A stretch of DNA of 64,000 nt, from positions 992,001 through 1,056,000 of the forward strand of contig NZ_JAFBCD010000001.1 of assembly GCF_016907545.1 (NCBI RefSeq), written 5' to 3'. Numbering within the stretch: position 1 is the first letter of the stretch; every line of letters starts with the position of its first letter. Source of the stretch: Paenarthrobacter ilicis. Its GTDB lineage: Bacteria; Actinomycetota; Actinomycetes; Actinomycetales; Micrococcaceae. This document shows, piece after piece, positions 1-9,114 of the stretch. Below the pieces are notes generated by a model, which had not been told where the DNA came from, did not search any database, and saw only the letters and a list, made by a program, of their open reading frames with translations. Position numbers and translations under genes: made by a program.

Positions 1-1
1 G

Positions 2-1075
2 GGCGTGGTGGCGGGAATTACCCCGTTCAACTTCCCGGTCATGGTGCCGCTGTGGATGGCTCCGATGGCGATCGCCACCGGCAACGCCTTCATCCTCAAG
101 CCCTCCGAGCGTGATCCTTCGGCATCGATGCTGCTGGCCAAGCTGTGGAAGCAGGCAGGCCTGCCCGATGGCGTGTTCCAGGTCCTCCACGGTGGCAAGG
201 AAACGGTTGATGGCTTGCTGACCCACCCGGACGTGGACGGCATCTCCTTCGTTGGATCCACCCCAATTGCCCAGTATGTCCACGAGACCGCCACCAAGCA
301 TGGCAAGCGCGTCCAGGCCCTGGGCGGGGCGAAGAACCACGCGATCGTGCTCCCGGACGCTGACCTGGACAACGCCGCGGACCACCTTGCCGCTGCTGCG
401 TTCGGTTCCGCGGGCGAGCGGTGCATGGCGATCTCCGTTGCCGTGGCCGTGGGTGATGCTGCGGACCTGCTGGTCAAGAAGGTCGAAGAGCGTGCCCTGG
501 CTGTCCAGGTCAACAACGGCACCGAACCCGGCGCTGAAATGGGCCCGGTCATTACCCCGGCCTCCAAGGAACGCATCGTCAGGATCGTCACCGAAGCAGA
601 GGCCGCCGGCGCTGCCATGGTGGTGGACGGACGTGACCTTGTGGTTCCGGGCCACGAAGAAGGCTTCTGGGTTGGCCCCACAGTGATTGACCACGTCAAG
701 ACCGAAATGACCGCCTACCAGGAAGAGATCTTCGGGCCGGTCCTGGTGGTTGTCCGCGTAGACACGTTGGAAGATGGCATCGCGCTGATCAATTCCAACC
801 CGTACGGCAACGGCACCGCGATCTTCACCTCTTCCGGCGCAGCTGCACGGACGTTCCAGCGCTCCGTGACCGTGGGTATGATCGGCATCAATGTCCCGCT
901 GCCCGTCCCGGTTGCCTACCACTCCTTCGGTGGTTGGAAGGCATCGCTGTTCGGTGACAAGCACATCTACGGCCCCGAAGGCGTCTCCTTCTACACCCGT
1001 GGCAAGGTCATCACCTCCCGCTGGCCCGAAACCCACCACGCCTCCGGCGCCTCTTACAACTTCCCCTCCAACTGA
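2..1075 (+). CDS. iolA: Methylmalonate-semialdehyde dehydrogenase (CoA-acylating), 5'-truncated
   Basis: This is the C-terminal ~357 residues of a CoA-dependent aldehyde dehydrogenase that converts malonate- or methylmalonate-semialdehyde to acetyl- or propionyl-CoA, the last step of inositol (and valine) breakdown. The reading frame is open at the window edge; family members are about 500 aa, so roughly 140 residues lie outside. Visible motifs are [12 protein letters not shown], the LGGAKNH segment (visible residues 106-112) that replaces the usual general-base glutamate segment of ordinary aldehyde dehydrogenases, and the catalytic Cys in GSAGERC (about residue 140). It is followed after 29 bp by an IolE-like gene, then iolG and iolH, which fixes its role as IolA. 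Confidence 0.93.
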   Translation, partial: GVVAGITPFNFPVMVPLWMAPMAIATGNAFILKPSERDPSASMLLAKLWKQAGLPDGVFQVLHGGKETVDGLLTHPDVDGISFVGSTPIAQYVHETATKHGKRVQALGGAKNHAIVLPDADLDNAADHLAAAAFGSAGERCMAISVAVAVGDAADLLVKKVEERALAVQVNNGTEPGAEMGPVITPASKERIVRIVTEAEAAGAAMVVDGRDLVVPGHEEGFWVGPTVIDHVKTEMTAYQEEIFGPVLVVVRVDTLEDGIALINSNPYGNGTAIFTSSGAAARTFQRSVTVGMIGINVPLPVPVAYHSFGGWKASLFGDKHIYGPEGVSFYTRGKVITSRWPETHHASGASYNFPSN

Positions 1076-1104
1076 CCACCTTCCCGAAGAAAGACACCGT
1101 TGTC

Positions 1105-2022
1105 ATGACCGACGTCCAGAACAAGCTCATCATCGGCACCGCACCCGACTCCTGGGGAGTCTGGTTTCCGGATGACCCCCAGCAGACCCCTTGGGAACGG
1201 TTCCTGGATGAGGTTGCCGAATCCGGCTATAAGTGGATCGAATTGGGTCCCTACGGATACCTCCCGAACGATCCCACCCGTTTGGCGGAGGAACTGAAAC
1301 AGCGCGACCTGAAGGTCACCGCGGGAACGGTCTTCACAGCATTCCACCGCGGCGCCAAGCAATACGAGGAAGCGTGGGAGCCGGCCCGCAAGGTTGCCGA
1401 ACTCACGGCTGCCATGGGCGGCGAGCACATTGTGGTCATCCCGGCCATGTGGCGTGACGACGTGACCGGCGAGGCCGTGGAGAACGGCGAACTCACCGAC
1501 GAGCAATGGGCTGACCTCTTTGCCGGCCACAACCGCATGGGCAAGGTCCTCCTGGAAGACTTTGGCCTGCACCAGCAGTTCCACTCCCACGCGGATTCCC
1601 ACGTCGGCGCCCAGCGGGACATCGAGACGCTCCTGGGCGCCACAGACCCCCGGTATTTGAACCTGTGCCTGGACACCGGCCACGCTGAGTACTGCGGAGC
1701 CTCCAGCCTTGAGCTCATCAAGAACCACCCGGACCGCATCGGATACCTGCACTTGAAGCAGATCAACCCGGAGATCCTGGCCGAGGTCAACGAGAAGAAC
1801 ATGACGTGGGCCGCTGCCAACCTGGCCGGCGTCATGACCGAACCTCCCAACGGGCTCCCTGACCTTCGCGCCGTGATCGAAGCCGTGGAGGCCCTCAACC
1901 GGCCGATCTTCGGCATTGTGGAGCAGGACATGTACCCGGTGGCGTTTGATGTTCCCATGCCGATTGCCAAGCGCACGCGGAACTACCTTCTGTCCTGCGG
2001 TTCCCGGACCCGCGTCCAGTAG
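1105..2022 (+). CDS. iolE: IolE-like inosose dehydratase / TIM-barrel sugar isomerase
   Basis: A 305-aa TIM-barrel protein of the xylose isomerase-like superfamily. The N-terminal GTAPDSWGVW resembles the GIAPIGW start of IolE, and a later stretch with FHSHADSH, GATDPRYLNLCLDTGH and YLHLKQ follows the IolE order of metal-binding residues (H/E/D). IolE dehydrates 2-keto-myo-inositol to the trihydroxycyclohexanedione. The gene sits between iolA and iolG in the same direction with short gaps, consistent with one iol operon. IolI (inosose isomerase) is a related fold and cannot be excluded from sequence reading alone. The start ATG has only a weak purine-rich ribosome site (GAAGAAAG). Confidence 0.75.
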   Translation: MTDVQNKLIIGTAPDSWGVWFPDDPQQTPWERFLDEVAESGYKWIELGPYGYLPNDPTRLAEELKQRDLKVTAGTVFTAFHRGAKQYEEAWEPARKVAELTAAMGGEHIVVIPAMWRDDVTGEAVENGELTDEQWADLFAGHNRMGKVLLEDFGLHQQFHSHADSHVGAQRDIETLLGATDPRYLNLCLDTGHAEYCGASSLELIKNHPDRIGYLHLKQINPEILAEVNEKNMTWAAANLAGVMTEPPNGLPDLRAVIEAVEALNRPIFGIVEQDMYPVAFDVPMPIAKRTRNYLLSCGSRTRVQ

Positions 2023-2071
2023 TTCCGATCAGCCTCCCAGCAGCAACCACACTCACCAAAGGATTGAAACA

Positions 2072-3085
2072 GTGACACAGACTCTTCGCGTTGCCGTCAT
2101 CGGCGCTGGCCGCATGGGTGCAGACCACATCAAGCGTCTCAGCACGCGTATTCACGGCGCTGAAGTTGCCGCGGTTGTTGACGTTGACCTGGCCCGCGCA
2201 CAAGCGGCCATCGAAGGTATTGACGGAGCCGTGGCGCTCGCAAGCGCAGACGAAGCCCTCAACAACGGCGACGTCAACGCCGTGCTGATTGCCACCCCGG
2301 GCTTCCTCCACGAGGAAATCCTGTACAAGGCCCTCGAGAAGGATTTCCCGATCCTGTGCGAGAAGCCGCTGACCCCGGACGCCGAGAGCGCCTGGAAGGT
2401 TGTCCAGGCTGAGCTGGCTTTGGGCCACAAGCGCATCCAGGTGGGGTTCATGCGCCGCTTCGACGCCGAGTACGCAGCGCTTGGTTCCATCATCCGCACC
2501 AGCGAACTGGGCGAACTGCTGATGTTGCACCACCAGCACCGCAACCCCACCACTCCCGAGGGCTTCACCAACGAAATGTTGATCAACGACTCTGTAGTGC
2601 ATGAGTTTGACGCCATCCGGTACTTCACCGGCGAGGAAATTACCTCAGTCCAGGTCCGCCTGGGCAAGCCCACCCGCAGTGCTCCCGCGGGTCAGCACGA
2701 TCCCCAGCACGTACTGCTGGAGACCGAGTCCGGCGTGCTGGCCGACGTCGAGATCTACGTCAATGCCAAGTTCGGCTACCAAGTGGCCACGCAGGCCTCG
2801 TTCGAAGACGGCATCGTGAGCATTGGCGGGGACAACGGACCCTACGTCCAATCCGCCGGCAAGTGGGGCGGCAACGTCACCCCCGGGTTTGAGGACCGTT
2901 TTGGTGCGGCGTACGACGTCGAGGTGCAGTCCTGGGTGGACGCCGCGCTGCGTGGTGAAATCGGCGGTCCCACCGCCTGGGATGGTTACGCCACCGCCGC
3001 GTGCTGCGAGGCCGGCGTCGAGGCCCAGAAGTCCGGCGACAAGGTCAAGGTCCAGCTGAACACCAAGCCTGCGCTCTACAGCTAG
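2072..3085 (+). CDS. iolG: Inositol 2-dehydrogenase, Gfo/Idh/MocA family
   Basis: A 337-aa NAD-dependent oxidoreductase that should oxidise myo-inositol to 2-keto-myo-inositol. The N-terminal Rossmann motif is VIGAGRMGADH, followed by the family EKP motif in LCEKPLT with the catalytic lysine, and a VVHEFDAIRYFTGEE segment typical of the C-terminal dimerisation/catalytic domain. The start is GTG at 2072, preceded by AAAGG (2058-2062); the frame stays open 52 codons upstream but that part overlaps iolE and has no protein-like character. It lies between the IolE-like gene and iolH. A second, divergent Gfo/Idh paralogue occurs at 9115. Confidence 0.9.
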   Translation: MTQTLRVAVIGAGRMGADHIKRLSTRIHGAEVAAVVDVDLARAQAAIEGIDGAVALASADEALNNGDVNAVLIATPGFLHEEILYKALEKDFPILCEKPLTPDAESAWKVVQAELALGHKRIQVGFMRRFDAEYAALGSIIRTSELGELLMLHHQHRNPTTPEGFTNEMLINDSVVHEFDAIRYFTGEEITSVQVRLGKPTRSAPAGQHDPQHVLLETESGVLADVEIYVNAKFGYQVATQASFEDGIVSIGGDNGPYVQSAGKWGGNVTPGFEDRFGAAYDVEVQSWVDAALRGEIGGPTAWDGYATAACCEAGVEAQKSGDKVKVQLNTKPALYS

Positions 3086-3095
3086 GGAGTAACTG

Positions 3096-3968
3096 ATGAA
3101 GATTGCACTGGATCCCACACCGTTCCATCACAGCCATGACCTGTTGGAGTTCCCACGCGTAGCGGCTGACCTGGGCTACAAGTACCTCCAGATGACCCCG
3201 CATGCGGACCTCATCCCGTTCTTCAACCATCCCAAGGCCGACGACGAGTTGGTGGGAAAACTGAAGGCCGCGTGCAAGGACGCCGGCGTGGAAATCGCGT
3301 CCGTGCTTCCCGTGCTGCGCTGGTCCGGGCCGGATGAAGACGCCCGCGAGGCTGCAGTCCGGTACTGGAAGCGTGCCATCCGGATTGCCGTTGACCTGGG
3401 CGTCCAGACCATGAACACCGAGTTCAGCGGCCGCCCGGAGAAGGCGGAAGAGTCCGAGCGCGCGTTCTACCGTTCCATGGAAGAACTGGTGCCGATCATT
3501 GAGCGCGAGGGCCTGGACGTCCTCATCGATCCCCACCCGGACGACTTCGTGGAAGACGGCCTGGCCGCCCTGCGGGTAATCCGTGGCATCAACTCGCCCA
3601 ACATCGGCATGGTGTACGTTGCTTCGCACACCTTCCACATGGGCAACAAGCCGCTGGAGATCATGCGGGCAGCGAGCGACAAACTGCGCCTGGTCCACGT
3701 CTCCGACACCATGAACCACCACGCGTCCCACGGGCTGCGCTACATCACCAACCCGCCGGGCAACGCAGTCCGCGTCCACCAACACCTGAAAATCGGCGAC
3801 GGCGACGTGAACTGGGACGAGTTCTTTGGCGGACTGAAGGAGATCGGGTTCCTGGACAAGGAAAACACCGTGATGGTGTCCTCCGTTTTTGCCGAGGACG
3901 ATCACGCCGAGGAAGTGTCCCGCTACCAGCTGAAGACGATGAACGACTACATCGCCCAGGCGAAGTAG
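3096..3968 (+). CDS. iolH: IolH-type sugar phosphate isomerase/epimerase
   Basis: A 290-aa TIM-barrel protein. Its blocks MKIALDPTPFHH, YLQMTPHAD, RWSGPDEDAREAAV, YWKRAIRIAVDLGVQ, YRSMEELVPIIEREG, DTMNHHASHGLRYI, NPPGNAVRVHQHLKIG and GEV/GDVNWDEFF line up in order with Bacillus IolH as I remember it, and the length is the same. IolH belongs to inositol operons but its exact biochemical step is not settled. It is the last gene of the plus-strand iol run, starts 10 bp after iolG, and is followed at once by a strong bidirectional terminator. Confidence 0.85.
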   Translation: MKIALDPTPFHHSHDLLEFPRVAADLGYKYLQMTPHADLIPFFNHPKADDELVGKLKAACKDAGVEIASVLPVLRWSGPDEDAREAAVRYWKRAIRIAVDLGVQTMNTEFSGRPEKAEESERAFYRSMEELVPIIEREGLDVLIDPHPDDFVEDGLAALRVIRGINSPNIGMVYVASHTFHMGNKPLEIMRAASDKLRLVHVSDTMNHHASHGLRYITNPPGNAVRVHQHLKIGDGDVNWDEFFGGLKEIGFLDKENTVMVSSVFAEDDHAEEVSRYQLKTMNDYIAQAK

Positions 3969-3980
3969 GACCCAACCAGA

Positions 3981-4014
3981 AGAAAGCCCCTGTGGATCAT
4001 CACAGGGGCTTTCT
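3981..4014. terminator. Bidirectional rho-independent terminator between iolH and iolB
   Basis: A perfect 14-bp inverted repeat (AGAAAGCCCCTGTG / CACAGGGGCTTTCT) with a 6-nt loop lies between the convergent iolH and iolB genes. The A-rich left edge and T-rich right edge let it serve both strands. Confidence 0.92.
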
Positions 4015-4027
4015 TCTCGTTCTACTG

Positions 4028-4921
4028 TCAGGCGCTGAACGGCAGCCTGGGGTCCACGTCCTGGCCTTCCCAGGTCTGGCGGATCCAGCCGTGGTGGGGG
4101 TCATCGCTGATGAGCCAGTCACGGACGCGGCCGGGGCCGGCCATGACATTGAGGTAGTAGAGGTCGTAGCCGGGGGCTGCCATGGCTGGTCCGTGCCAGC
4201 CGTAGGGGACCAGCACAACGTCCCCCGTCCGTACTTCCGCGGAGACATCGATCGGCCGGGAATCCGAGGCGTACACGCGGGCGTGGCCGAAAGCGTCGGC
4301 GTCGGCCGGGGCGGGGGAGCCCTGGGCCACCCGGGTTTCGAAGTAGTAGATCTCCTCCAAGCTGGTCTCGCCTTCTTTTTCCTCGTCATGCTTGTGGGGA
4401 GGGTAGGAGGACCAGTTGCCTGCGGGCGTGATGACTTCGCAGACAATGAAGCGGTCCGCTTCCAGCGCAGCCGGTGTGCCGAAGTTGTGGACCTGGCGGG
4501 AGCAGTTGCCCGCGCCGCGCAATTCAACCGGGGTTTCAGCGGCGGTGATCAGCCGGGTGGGGTACGACGCCTTTGCCGGGGCGGTCGCGATAGCCACCCG
4601 GCCGCCGTCGTTCGATGTGATGGTGACGGCCTGGCCAATACCCGTGTACAGGACGTCGCTGGGGCCGTGGAACACCGACTGGCGTCCCGCAAGGCTGTAC
4701 TGGCCGTCGTCGAGCGTCACCGTGAAGGAACCGCTCAGCGGCACCACGATTCGTTCTTCAGGATCCGCAGGAAGTTCGACGGCGGCACCGGCAGCCAGCG
4801 TTGCCACCTTCAGTCCCGTATGGGCCCAGCCGTCAACCGCGAGGGTGGAGTCGGAGGTGCCCAGGGAAATGTCCCAGGTGTTGTCGGAGGCGGTTCCCAG
4901 TGGGTATACCCAGTTGGCCAT
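4028..4921 (-). CDS. iolB: 5-deoxy-glucuronate isomerase
   Basis: A 297-aa bicupin enzyme that isomerises 5-deoxy-D-glucuronate to 2-deoxy-5-keto-D-gluconate in inositol catabolism. The hallmark run GNWSSYPPHKHDE (residues 168-180, with metal-binding His176 and His178), then ETSLEEIYYFE with a metal-binding Glu, is clear, as is a C-terminal GWHGPAMAAPGYDLYYLNVMAG segment. Length is close to that of known IolB proteins. It is transcribed away from iolH and downstream of the GntR regulator (17-bp gap), so regulator and iolB are probably co-transcribed and separate from the iolAEGH run. Confidence 0.95.
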   Translation of the reverse strand: MANWVYPLGTASDNTWDISLGTSDSTLAVDGWAHTGLKVATLAAGAAVELPADPEERIVVPLSGSFTVTLDDGQYSLAGRQSVFHGPSDVLYTGIGQAVTITSNDGGRVAIATAPAKASYPTRLITAAETPVELRGAGNCSRQVHNFGTPAALEADRFIVCEVITPAGNWSSYPPHKHDEEKEGETSLEEIYYFETRVAQGSPAPADADAFGHARVYASDSRPIDVSAEVRTGDVVLVPYGWHGPAMAAPGYDLYYLNVMAGPGRVRDWLISDDPHHGWIRQTWEGQDVDPRLPFSA

Positions 4922-4938
4922 CAGTTCTTGTCCTTGCG

Positions 4939-5679
4939 TCAGCGTTGTACGAGGGTCATTTCAAAGCTGTAGGAGTCTGCGCGGTACACGTGGTGTCCGG
5001 TTTCCACCATGCGTCCGGTGTCATCCACTGCCGTGCGTTCCATGGTGACCAGGGCGGAGCCCACTTCTGTTTCCAGGAGCGGTGCCTGGTAGTCGTTGGC
5101 GATCATGGCGCCGATCCGTTGCGAAGCCAGCCGGAAGTTCACGCCGCCGCGCCGCAGGATGGCGTAGAGGCCTTCGCTGGCGAGCAAGGCCTCATCCATG
5201 CCGGTGATATCGTCGCGCACCCAGTTCTCCATGAGGGCCAGCGGCTTGCCGCCCACCTTGCGGAGGCGGGTGAAGTGGTACACCTTGGAACCTGCCGGGA
5301 GCTGGAGGGCAGTGAGGGTGGCTGCGTCGGCTTCGATGTGCGCGAAGCTCAACACATCCGTGGTGGGCTTTTTGCCGTTGTTGCTGAGGTCGTCGAAGAG
5401 GCTGGAAAGTTCCAGGGGCCTGCGGACCTGGCTGGACACAACCTGCGTACCCACGCCCCGCTTACGGACCAGGAGCCCCGCGCGGACCAGTTCATCCATG
5501 GCTTTGCGCATGGTGGGGCGGGAGAGGTTGAGCTGCGCTGCGAGGTCGATCTCGTTGTCCAGCCGGCTGCCGGGTTCAAGGATGCCGTTATGAATTGCGG
5601 CCTCGATGCCCTGAACCACCTGGTGGTAGAGGGGCACGGGGGACGAACGGTCGATGCTGAGGCTGAGTTGGTTCGCCAC
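4939..5679 (-). CDS. GntR/HutC-family regulator with UTRA domain, probable inositol regulator
   Basis: A 246-aa repressor-type protein. Residues about 8-75 form the GntR winged helix (PVPLYHQVVQGIEAAI, then LNLSRPTMRKAMDELVRAG), and about 95-240 form a UTRA effector domain of the HutC subfamily. The start GTG at 5679 has AAGGAG six bases upstream; the frame continues 49 codons further but that extension has low-complexity composition and no better ribosome site. It is next to iolB and divergent from a sugar ABC importer, so inositol or an inositol intermediate is the likely effector (inference). It may bind the 5680-5980 intergenic region. Confidence 0.88.
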   Translation of the reverse strand: MANQLSLSIDRSSPVPLYHQVVQGIEAAIHNGILEPGSRLDNEIDLAAQLNLSRPTMRKAMDELVRAGLLVRKRGVGTQVVSSQVRRPLELSSLFDDLSNNGKKPTTDVLSFAHIEADAATLTALQLPAGSKVYHFTRLRKVGGKPLALMENWVRDDITGMDEALLASEGLYAILRRGGVNFRLASQRIGAMIANDYQAPLLETEVGSALVTMERTAVDDTGRMVETGHHVYRADSYSFEMTLVQR

Positions 5680-5869
5680 TGGTTTCTCCTTGACGCCTGG
5701 AAAGACCGGCCGGGAGCGGGTTTCGGCTCCTCTGCCGGATGTCTGGCATGTCCGTTCATGTTCGCTTGATAGGACATACTGCCTTTTGATGATAGCAGCC
5801 GAGGTGCGGCCGTCAATGAACGGCAATGGAGACCTTTCGCGCTAAAGATATTACGTAAAAACATCCTAA

Positions 5870-5879
5870 TGTCAGGACA
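5870..5879. promoter_or_regulatory. Candidate operator in the GntR / ABC importer divergent region
   Basis: TGTCAGGACA is a short inverted repeat (TGTC/GACA) just upstream of a TTGACA box. Similar AGGACA cores appear at 5771 (AGGACATACT) and, inverted, at 5861 (ACATCCT). The roughly 300-bp divergent region 5680-5980 contains no other gene. Assignment to the adjacent GntR protein is inference. Confidence 0.35.
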
Positions 5880-5884
5880 AACTA

Positions 5885-5914
5885 TTGACAAAGTGTGAGG
5901 GGAGTCACCATGAT
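5885..5914 (+). promoter_or_regulatory. Candidate sigma-70-type promoter of the sugar ABC importer
   Basis: A consensus TTGACA (5885-5890) is followed by an 18-bp spacer and CATGAT (5909-5914). A transcript starting near 5921 would have a leader of about 60 nt before the GTG at 5981. Confidence 0.55.
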
Positions 5915-5980
5915 CTGAGTAGCAGCTGTTCCGGACACGAGTCTTCCGGATACGCGAAGCTGAGATCAAAGGAGATAACG

Positions 5981-6982
5981 GTGGCAAAATTCTCGTGGCG
6001 CAAAGCGGCGCTCGCCGCAGCAGTGGTTCCCCTCATAGCACTGAGCGCCTGTTCGAGCCAGGGCGGCAAGCCTGCAGATACCGGCGGCGGTGCCGCTGCC
6101 GGACAAGCAGCCAGCACACCACGCATTAAAGTTGCCCTCATTACCCACGCCGCCCCCGGCGACACTTTCTGGGACATCCTCCGCAAGGGTGCCGAAGAAG
6201 CTGCAGCCAAGGACAACGTGGAACTGCTTTACACCTCGGATCCCGAAGGTGGGCGTCAAGCCCAGCTGATCCAGCAGGCCATCGACCAGAAGGTTGACGG
6301 CATTGCCGTGACCCTGGCCAAGCCGGATGCCCTGAAGGATGTCCTCAAGAAGGCGGAGGACGCAGGAATCCCTGTGGTCAGCCTGAACTCCGGTGCCGAC
6401 GTCTGGCAGAAGGTGGGTGCTTTCACCCACTTCGGCTCGGATGAGAACCTCGCCGGAGCAGCAGTGGGAGAGAAGCTGGCGTCCATGGGCGTCAAGAACC
6501 CCATCTGCGTGATCATGGAGCAGGGCAACGTAGCCCTGGACTCGCGCTGTGCAGGCGTCAAGTCGAAGATCCCCTCCACGGAGAACCTCTTCGTCCAAGG
6601 CACTGACATGACCCAGGTGTCCTCAACTGTGACGGCCAAGTTGCAGGCTACCCCCAACGCCGACGCCATCATCGGCTTGGGTGCTCCGTTCACCCTGACT
6701 ATCCAGAAGGCCGTGGAATCGCTGAACCTGAAGGACAAGGTCAAAGTGGCCTCGTTCGACATGAACGGCGAGTTGGCGCAGTCGATCATCGACGGCAAGG
6801 TGGCCTTCACTGTGGACCAGCAGCCGTGGCTCCAGGGCTACGGTGCGGTTGACGCGCTGTGGCAGGTCAAGCGCGGCGGCATCCACGTAGGCGGTGGCCT
6901 TGCGGTGCTGACCGGTCCATCCATCATTGACCAGTCCTCTGCATCCGACGTCCTCAAGTTCGCCAAGGAAGGCATCCGCTAA
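5981..6982 (+). CDS. Sugar ABC transporter substrate-binding lipoprotein
   Basis: A 333-aa periplasmic-binding-protein family I (ribose/inositol type) lipoprotein. A basic N-terminus (KFSWRK) and a hydrophobic stretch end in the lipobox LSAC, with Cys24 the predicted lipid-attachment residue, followed by a Gly/Ala-rich linker. The mature part contains KVALITHAAPGDTFW, DQKVDGIAVTLAKPD and a late FDMNGELAQSI segment typical of this fold. GTG at 5981 is chosen because AAAGGAG (5968-5974) precedes it; the open frame upstream lies in the promoter region. Permease and ATPase genes follow. Neighbouring iol genes suggest myo-inositol or a derivative as ligand (inference). Confidence 0.92.
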   Translation: MAKFSWRKAALAAAVVPLIALSACSSQGGKPADTGGGAAAGQAASTPRIKVALITHAAPGDTFWDILRKGAEEAAAKDNVELLYTSDPEGGRQAQLIQQAIDQKVDGIAVTLAKPDALKDVLKKAEDAGIPVVSLNSGADVWQKVGAFTHFGSDENLAGAAVGEKLASMGVKNPICVIMEQGNVALDSRCAGVKSKIPSTENLFVQGTDMTQVSSTVTAKLQATPNADAIIGLGAPFTLTIQKAVESLNLKDKVKVASFDMNGELAQSIIDGKVAFTVDQQPWLQGYGAVDALWQVKRGGIHVGGGLAVLTGPSIIDQSSASDVLKFAKEGIR

Positions 6983-6994
6983 GGATTTCGGTTC

Positions 6995-7024
6995 GCCGGT
7001 CCGGGGCTTCGGCCCCGGACCGGC
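6995..7024 (+). other. Intercistronic UUCG-capped hairpin between lipoprotein and permease
   Basis: A perfect 13-bp stem (6995-7007 with 7012-7024, GCCGGTCCGGGGC and its complement) is closed by a C(UUCG)G tetraloop. No U-tract follows, and a ribosome site for the permease (TAGGAGAAACACC ATG) begins a few bases later. Such hairpins usually protect the 3' end of the binding-protein mRNA or attenuate transcription so that the binding protein exceeds the permease (inference). Confidence 0.75.
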
Positions 7025-7043
7025 ACGAAGTAGGAGAAACACC

Positions 7044-8087
7044 ATGACACAAACAGCCGTTCAGACCACAGCCCGTGATGAGCGCGTAGGCCGGCGCAAC
7101 CCGCTGCAGAAGCTCCTTGGCAGGCCCGAGGTCGGTGCCCTGGTGGGTGCCGTAGTCCTCTTCATTTTCTTCGCGTCGGTTTCACAGACGTTCATCCAGC
7201 CGGCGTCAATCGCCACCGTCCTTTATGGAAGTTCCACCATCGGCATCATGGCAGTGGGAGTATCGCTGCTGATGATCGGTGGGGAATTCGATCTTTCCAC
7301 CGGTGTTGCAGTCATCAGTTCAGCACTCACTGCTTCCATGTTCAGCTGGTACTTCTCCGTGAACGTCTGGGTGGGGGTCCTGCTGGCCCTGGTTGTTTCC
7401 CTGGGCATTGGCTTCATCAATGGGTGGATCCTGATGAAGACCAAACTTCCCAGCTTCATCGTCACCTTGGCCACGTTCCTGATGCTGACGGGCCTCAACC
7501 TTGGCTTGACCCGCATGATCGGCGGCGGCGTATCGTCCCCGTCGATCTCCACCATGGACGGCTACAAGTCAGCCCAGGCAGTCTTCGCCTCGTCCGTGAG
7601 CCTGGGCGGCGTGGAAATCAAAATCACCGTGTTCATCTGGATCGCCCTAGTGGCCGTGGCTTCGTGGGTCCTTCTGCGCACCCGTGTTGGCAACTGGATC
7701 TTCGCCGTCGGCGGAGATGACAAAGCCGCCCGCGCTGTGGGCGTCCCGGTCACCAAGACCAAAATCGGCCTGTTTATGGCAGTGGGCTTTTGTGGCTGGA
7801 TCCTGGGTATGCACAACCTCTTCGCCTTTGACGCAGTGCAGTCCGGCGAAGGCGTGGGCAACGAGTTCCTGTACATCATCGCCGCAGTGATCGGTGGCTG
7901 CCTCCTTACCGGTGGCTATGGCTCCGCCGTGGGTGGCGCCATCGGTGCCTTCATCTTCGGCATGGCCAACAAGGGCATTGTGTACGCACAATGGAACCCC
8001 GACTGGTTCAAGTTCTTCCTGGGCTTGATGCTGCTGCTGGCCACCATCGTCAACCTCGTCGTCAAACGCCGTGCGGAACTGAAGTAG
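7044..8087 (+). CDS. Sugar ABC transporter permease (BPD_transp_2 family)
   Basis: A 347-aa integral membrane protein with a basic cytoplasmic N-terminus and about 8-10 hydrophobic segments. The segment SLLMIGGEFDLSTGVAVI matches the conserved GG-(I/E)DLSVG region of ribose/xylose/inositol-type permeases, and NKGIVYAQWNPDW lies near the C-terminus. ATG at 7044 has GGAG nine bases upstream; the open frame to 6927 overlaps the binding-protein gene. It forms an operon with the lipoprotein before it and the ATPase after it (15-bp gap). Confidence 0.92.
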   Translation: MTQTAVQTTARDERVGRRNPLQKLLGRPEVGALVGAVVLFIFFASVSQTFIQPASIATVLYGSSTIGIMAVGVSLLMIGGEFDLSTGVAVISSALTASMFSWYFSVNVWVGVLLALVVSLGIGFINGWILMKTKLPSFIVTLATFLMLTGLNLGLTRMIGGGVSSPSISTMDGYKSAQAVFASSVSLGGVEIKITVFIWIALVAVASWVLLRTRVGNWIFAVGGDDKAARAVGVPVTKTKIGLFMAVGFCGWILGMHNLFAFDAVQSGEGVGNEFLYIIAAVIGGCLLTGGYGSAVGGAIGAFIFGMANKGIVYAQWNPDWFKFFLGLMLLLATIVNLVVKRRAELK

Positions 8088-8102
8088 AAGGGTAGCCGCA
8101 TC

Positions 8103-9029
8103 ATGAATGCCAAAGAGATCGACCAGCAAACCTTGCTCAGGAATGAAAAGGACCCGCTGACCCACACGCCCGTGCACCTGCTGTCCTTGGAGAACGTGGG
8201 AAAGCACTACGGCAACATCATTGCCCTCCGGGATGTGACCATGGCCGTAGACAACGGCCGCGTCACCTGCGTCCTGGGCGACAACGGCGCCGGCAAATCG
8301 ACACTGATCAAAATCATCGCCGGTCTGCACCAGCACGACGAAGGCACGCTGAACATCATGGGCGACCCCAGGAAGTTCTCCTCTCCCAGGGAGGCCCTGG
8401 ATGCCGGCATCGCCACCGTGTACCAAGACCTGGCCGTGGTCCCGCTGATGCCCATTTGGCGGAACTTCTTCCTTGGCTCCGAGCTCACCAGCGGTTTTGG
8501 CCCGTTCAAGAGCATGGACGTCCAGAAGATGAAGGACATCACGCTCAAAGAACTGGCCGAGATGGGCATCGACCTTCGCGATGTGGACCAGCCCATCGGG
8601 CAGTTGTCCGGCGGCGAGCGCCAGTGTGTGGCGATCGCCCGTGCTGTGTACTTCGGCGCCAAGGTGCTGATCCTCGATGAACCCACGGCCGCGCTGGGCG
8701 TCAAGCAGTCCGGCGTCGTGCTCCGCTACATCCTGCAGGCCCGCGACCGGGGCCTGGGCGTCATCTTCATTACCCACAACCCGCACCACGCCTTTCCTGT
8801 GGGGGACCGGTTCCTGCTGCTCAAGCGTGGTAAGTCAATTGGTTACTACGACAAGAAGGACATCACCCTGGATGAGTTGACGGCCCAGATGGCCGGCGGC
8901 GCTGAACTGGCTGAGCTGGCCCACGAGCTGGAGCAGCTGGGCGGCCACTCCGAAGCCCTGAAGGAAGTGAAAGCCGAGGTTGCAGACGTTGCCGACGCGG
9001 TTCCAGAGGCCACTGCCAAACGGCACTGA
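8103..9029 (+). CDS. Sugar ABC transporter ATP-binding protein, single ABC domain
   Basis: A 308-aa ATPase. Walker A is GDNGAGKST (59-67), Q-loop VYQD (106-109), signature LSGGERQ (168-174), Walker B VLILDEP (188-194), and the switch histidine is in ITHNP. Related sugar importers often carry two fused ABC domains (~500 aa); this one has a single domain like FrcA and should act as a homodimer with the permease. The last ~40 residues form an Ala/Glu-rich tail ([17 protein letters not shown]) with no evident function. It follows the permease in the same operon and is followed by a terminator-like hairpin. Confidence 0.93.
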   Translation: MNAKEIDQQTLLRNEKDPLTHTPVHLLSLENVGKHYGNIIALRDVTMAVDNGRVTCVLGDNGAGKSTLIKIIAGLHQHDEGTLNIMGDPRKFSSPREALDAGIATVYQDLAVVPLMPIWRNFFLGSELTSGFGPFKSMDVQKMKDITLKELAEMGIDLRDVDQPIGQLSGGERQCVAIARAVYFGAKVLILDEPTAALGVKQSGVVLRYILQARDRGLGVIFITHNPHHAFPVGDRFLLLKRGKSIGYYDKKDITLDELTAQMAGGAELAELAHELEQLGGHSEALKEVKAEVADVADAVPEATAKRH

Positions 9030-9044
9030 GTTCCTCCGCTGACA

Positions 9045-9074
9045 GGCCCCGGCAGATGTCCATCGGCCGGGGCC
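9045..9074 (+). terminator. Terminator-like hairpin after the ABC importer operon
   Basis: A perfect 9-bp GC stem, GGCCCCGGC (9045-9053) and GCCGGGGCC (9066-9074), is followed by TCTTGTT. It separates the ABC operon from the dehydrogenase at 9115; partial read-through is possible because the T-tract is interrupted. Confidence 0.6.
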
Positions 9075-9114
9075 TCTTGTTCGTTGTCCGTGATGTAAGG
9101 GAAGTGGAAAAGCC

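Noticed and set aside
3992..4972. 326-codon plus-strand frame opposite iolB
   Set aside because: The iolB frame on the minus strand has family motifs; the other lacks any and starts inside the terminator.
7647..8789. 380-codon minus-strand frame across the permease/ATPase junction
   Set aside because: Antisense shadow of two well-supported genes.
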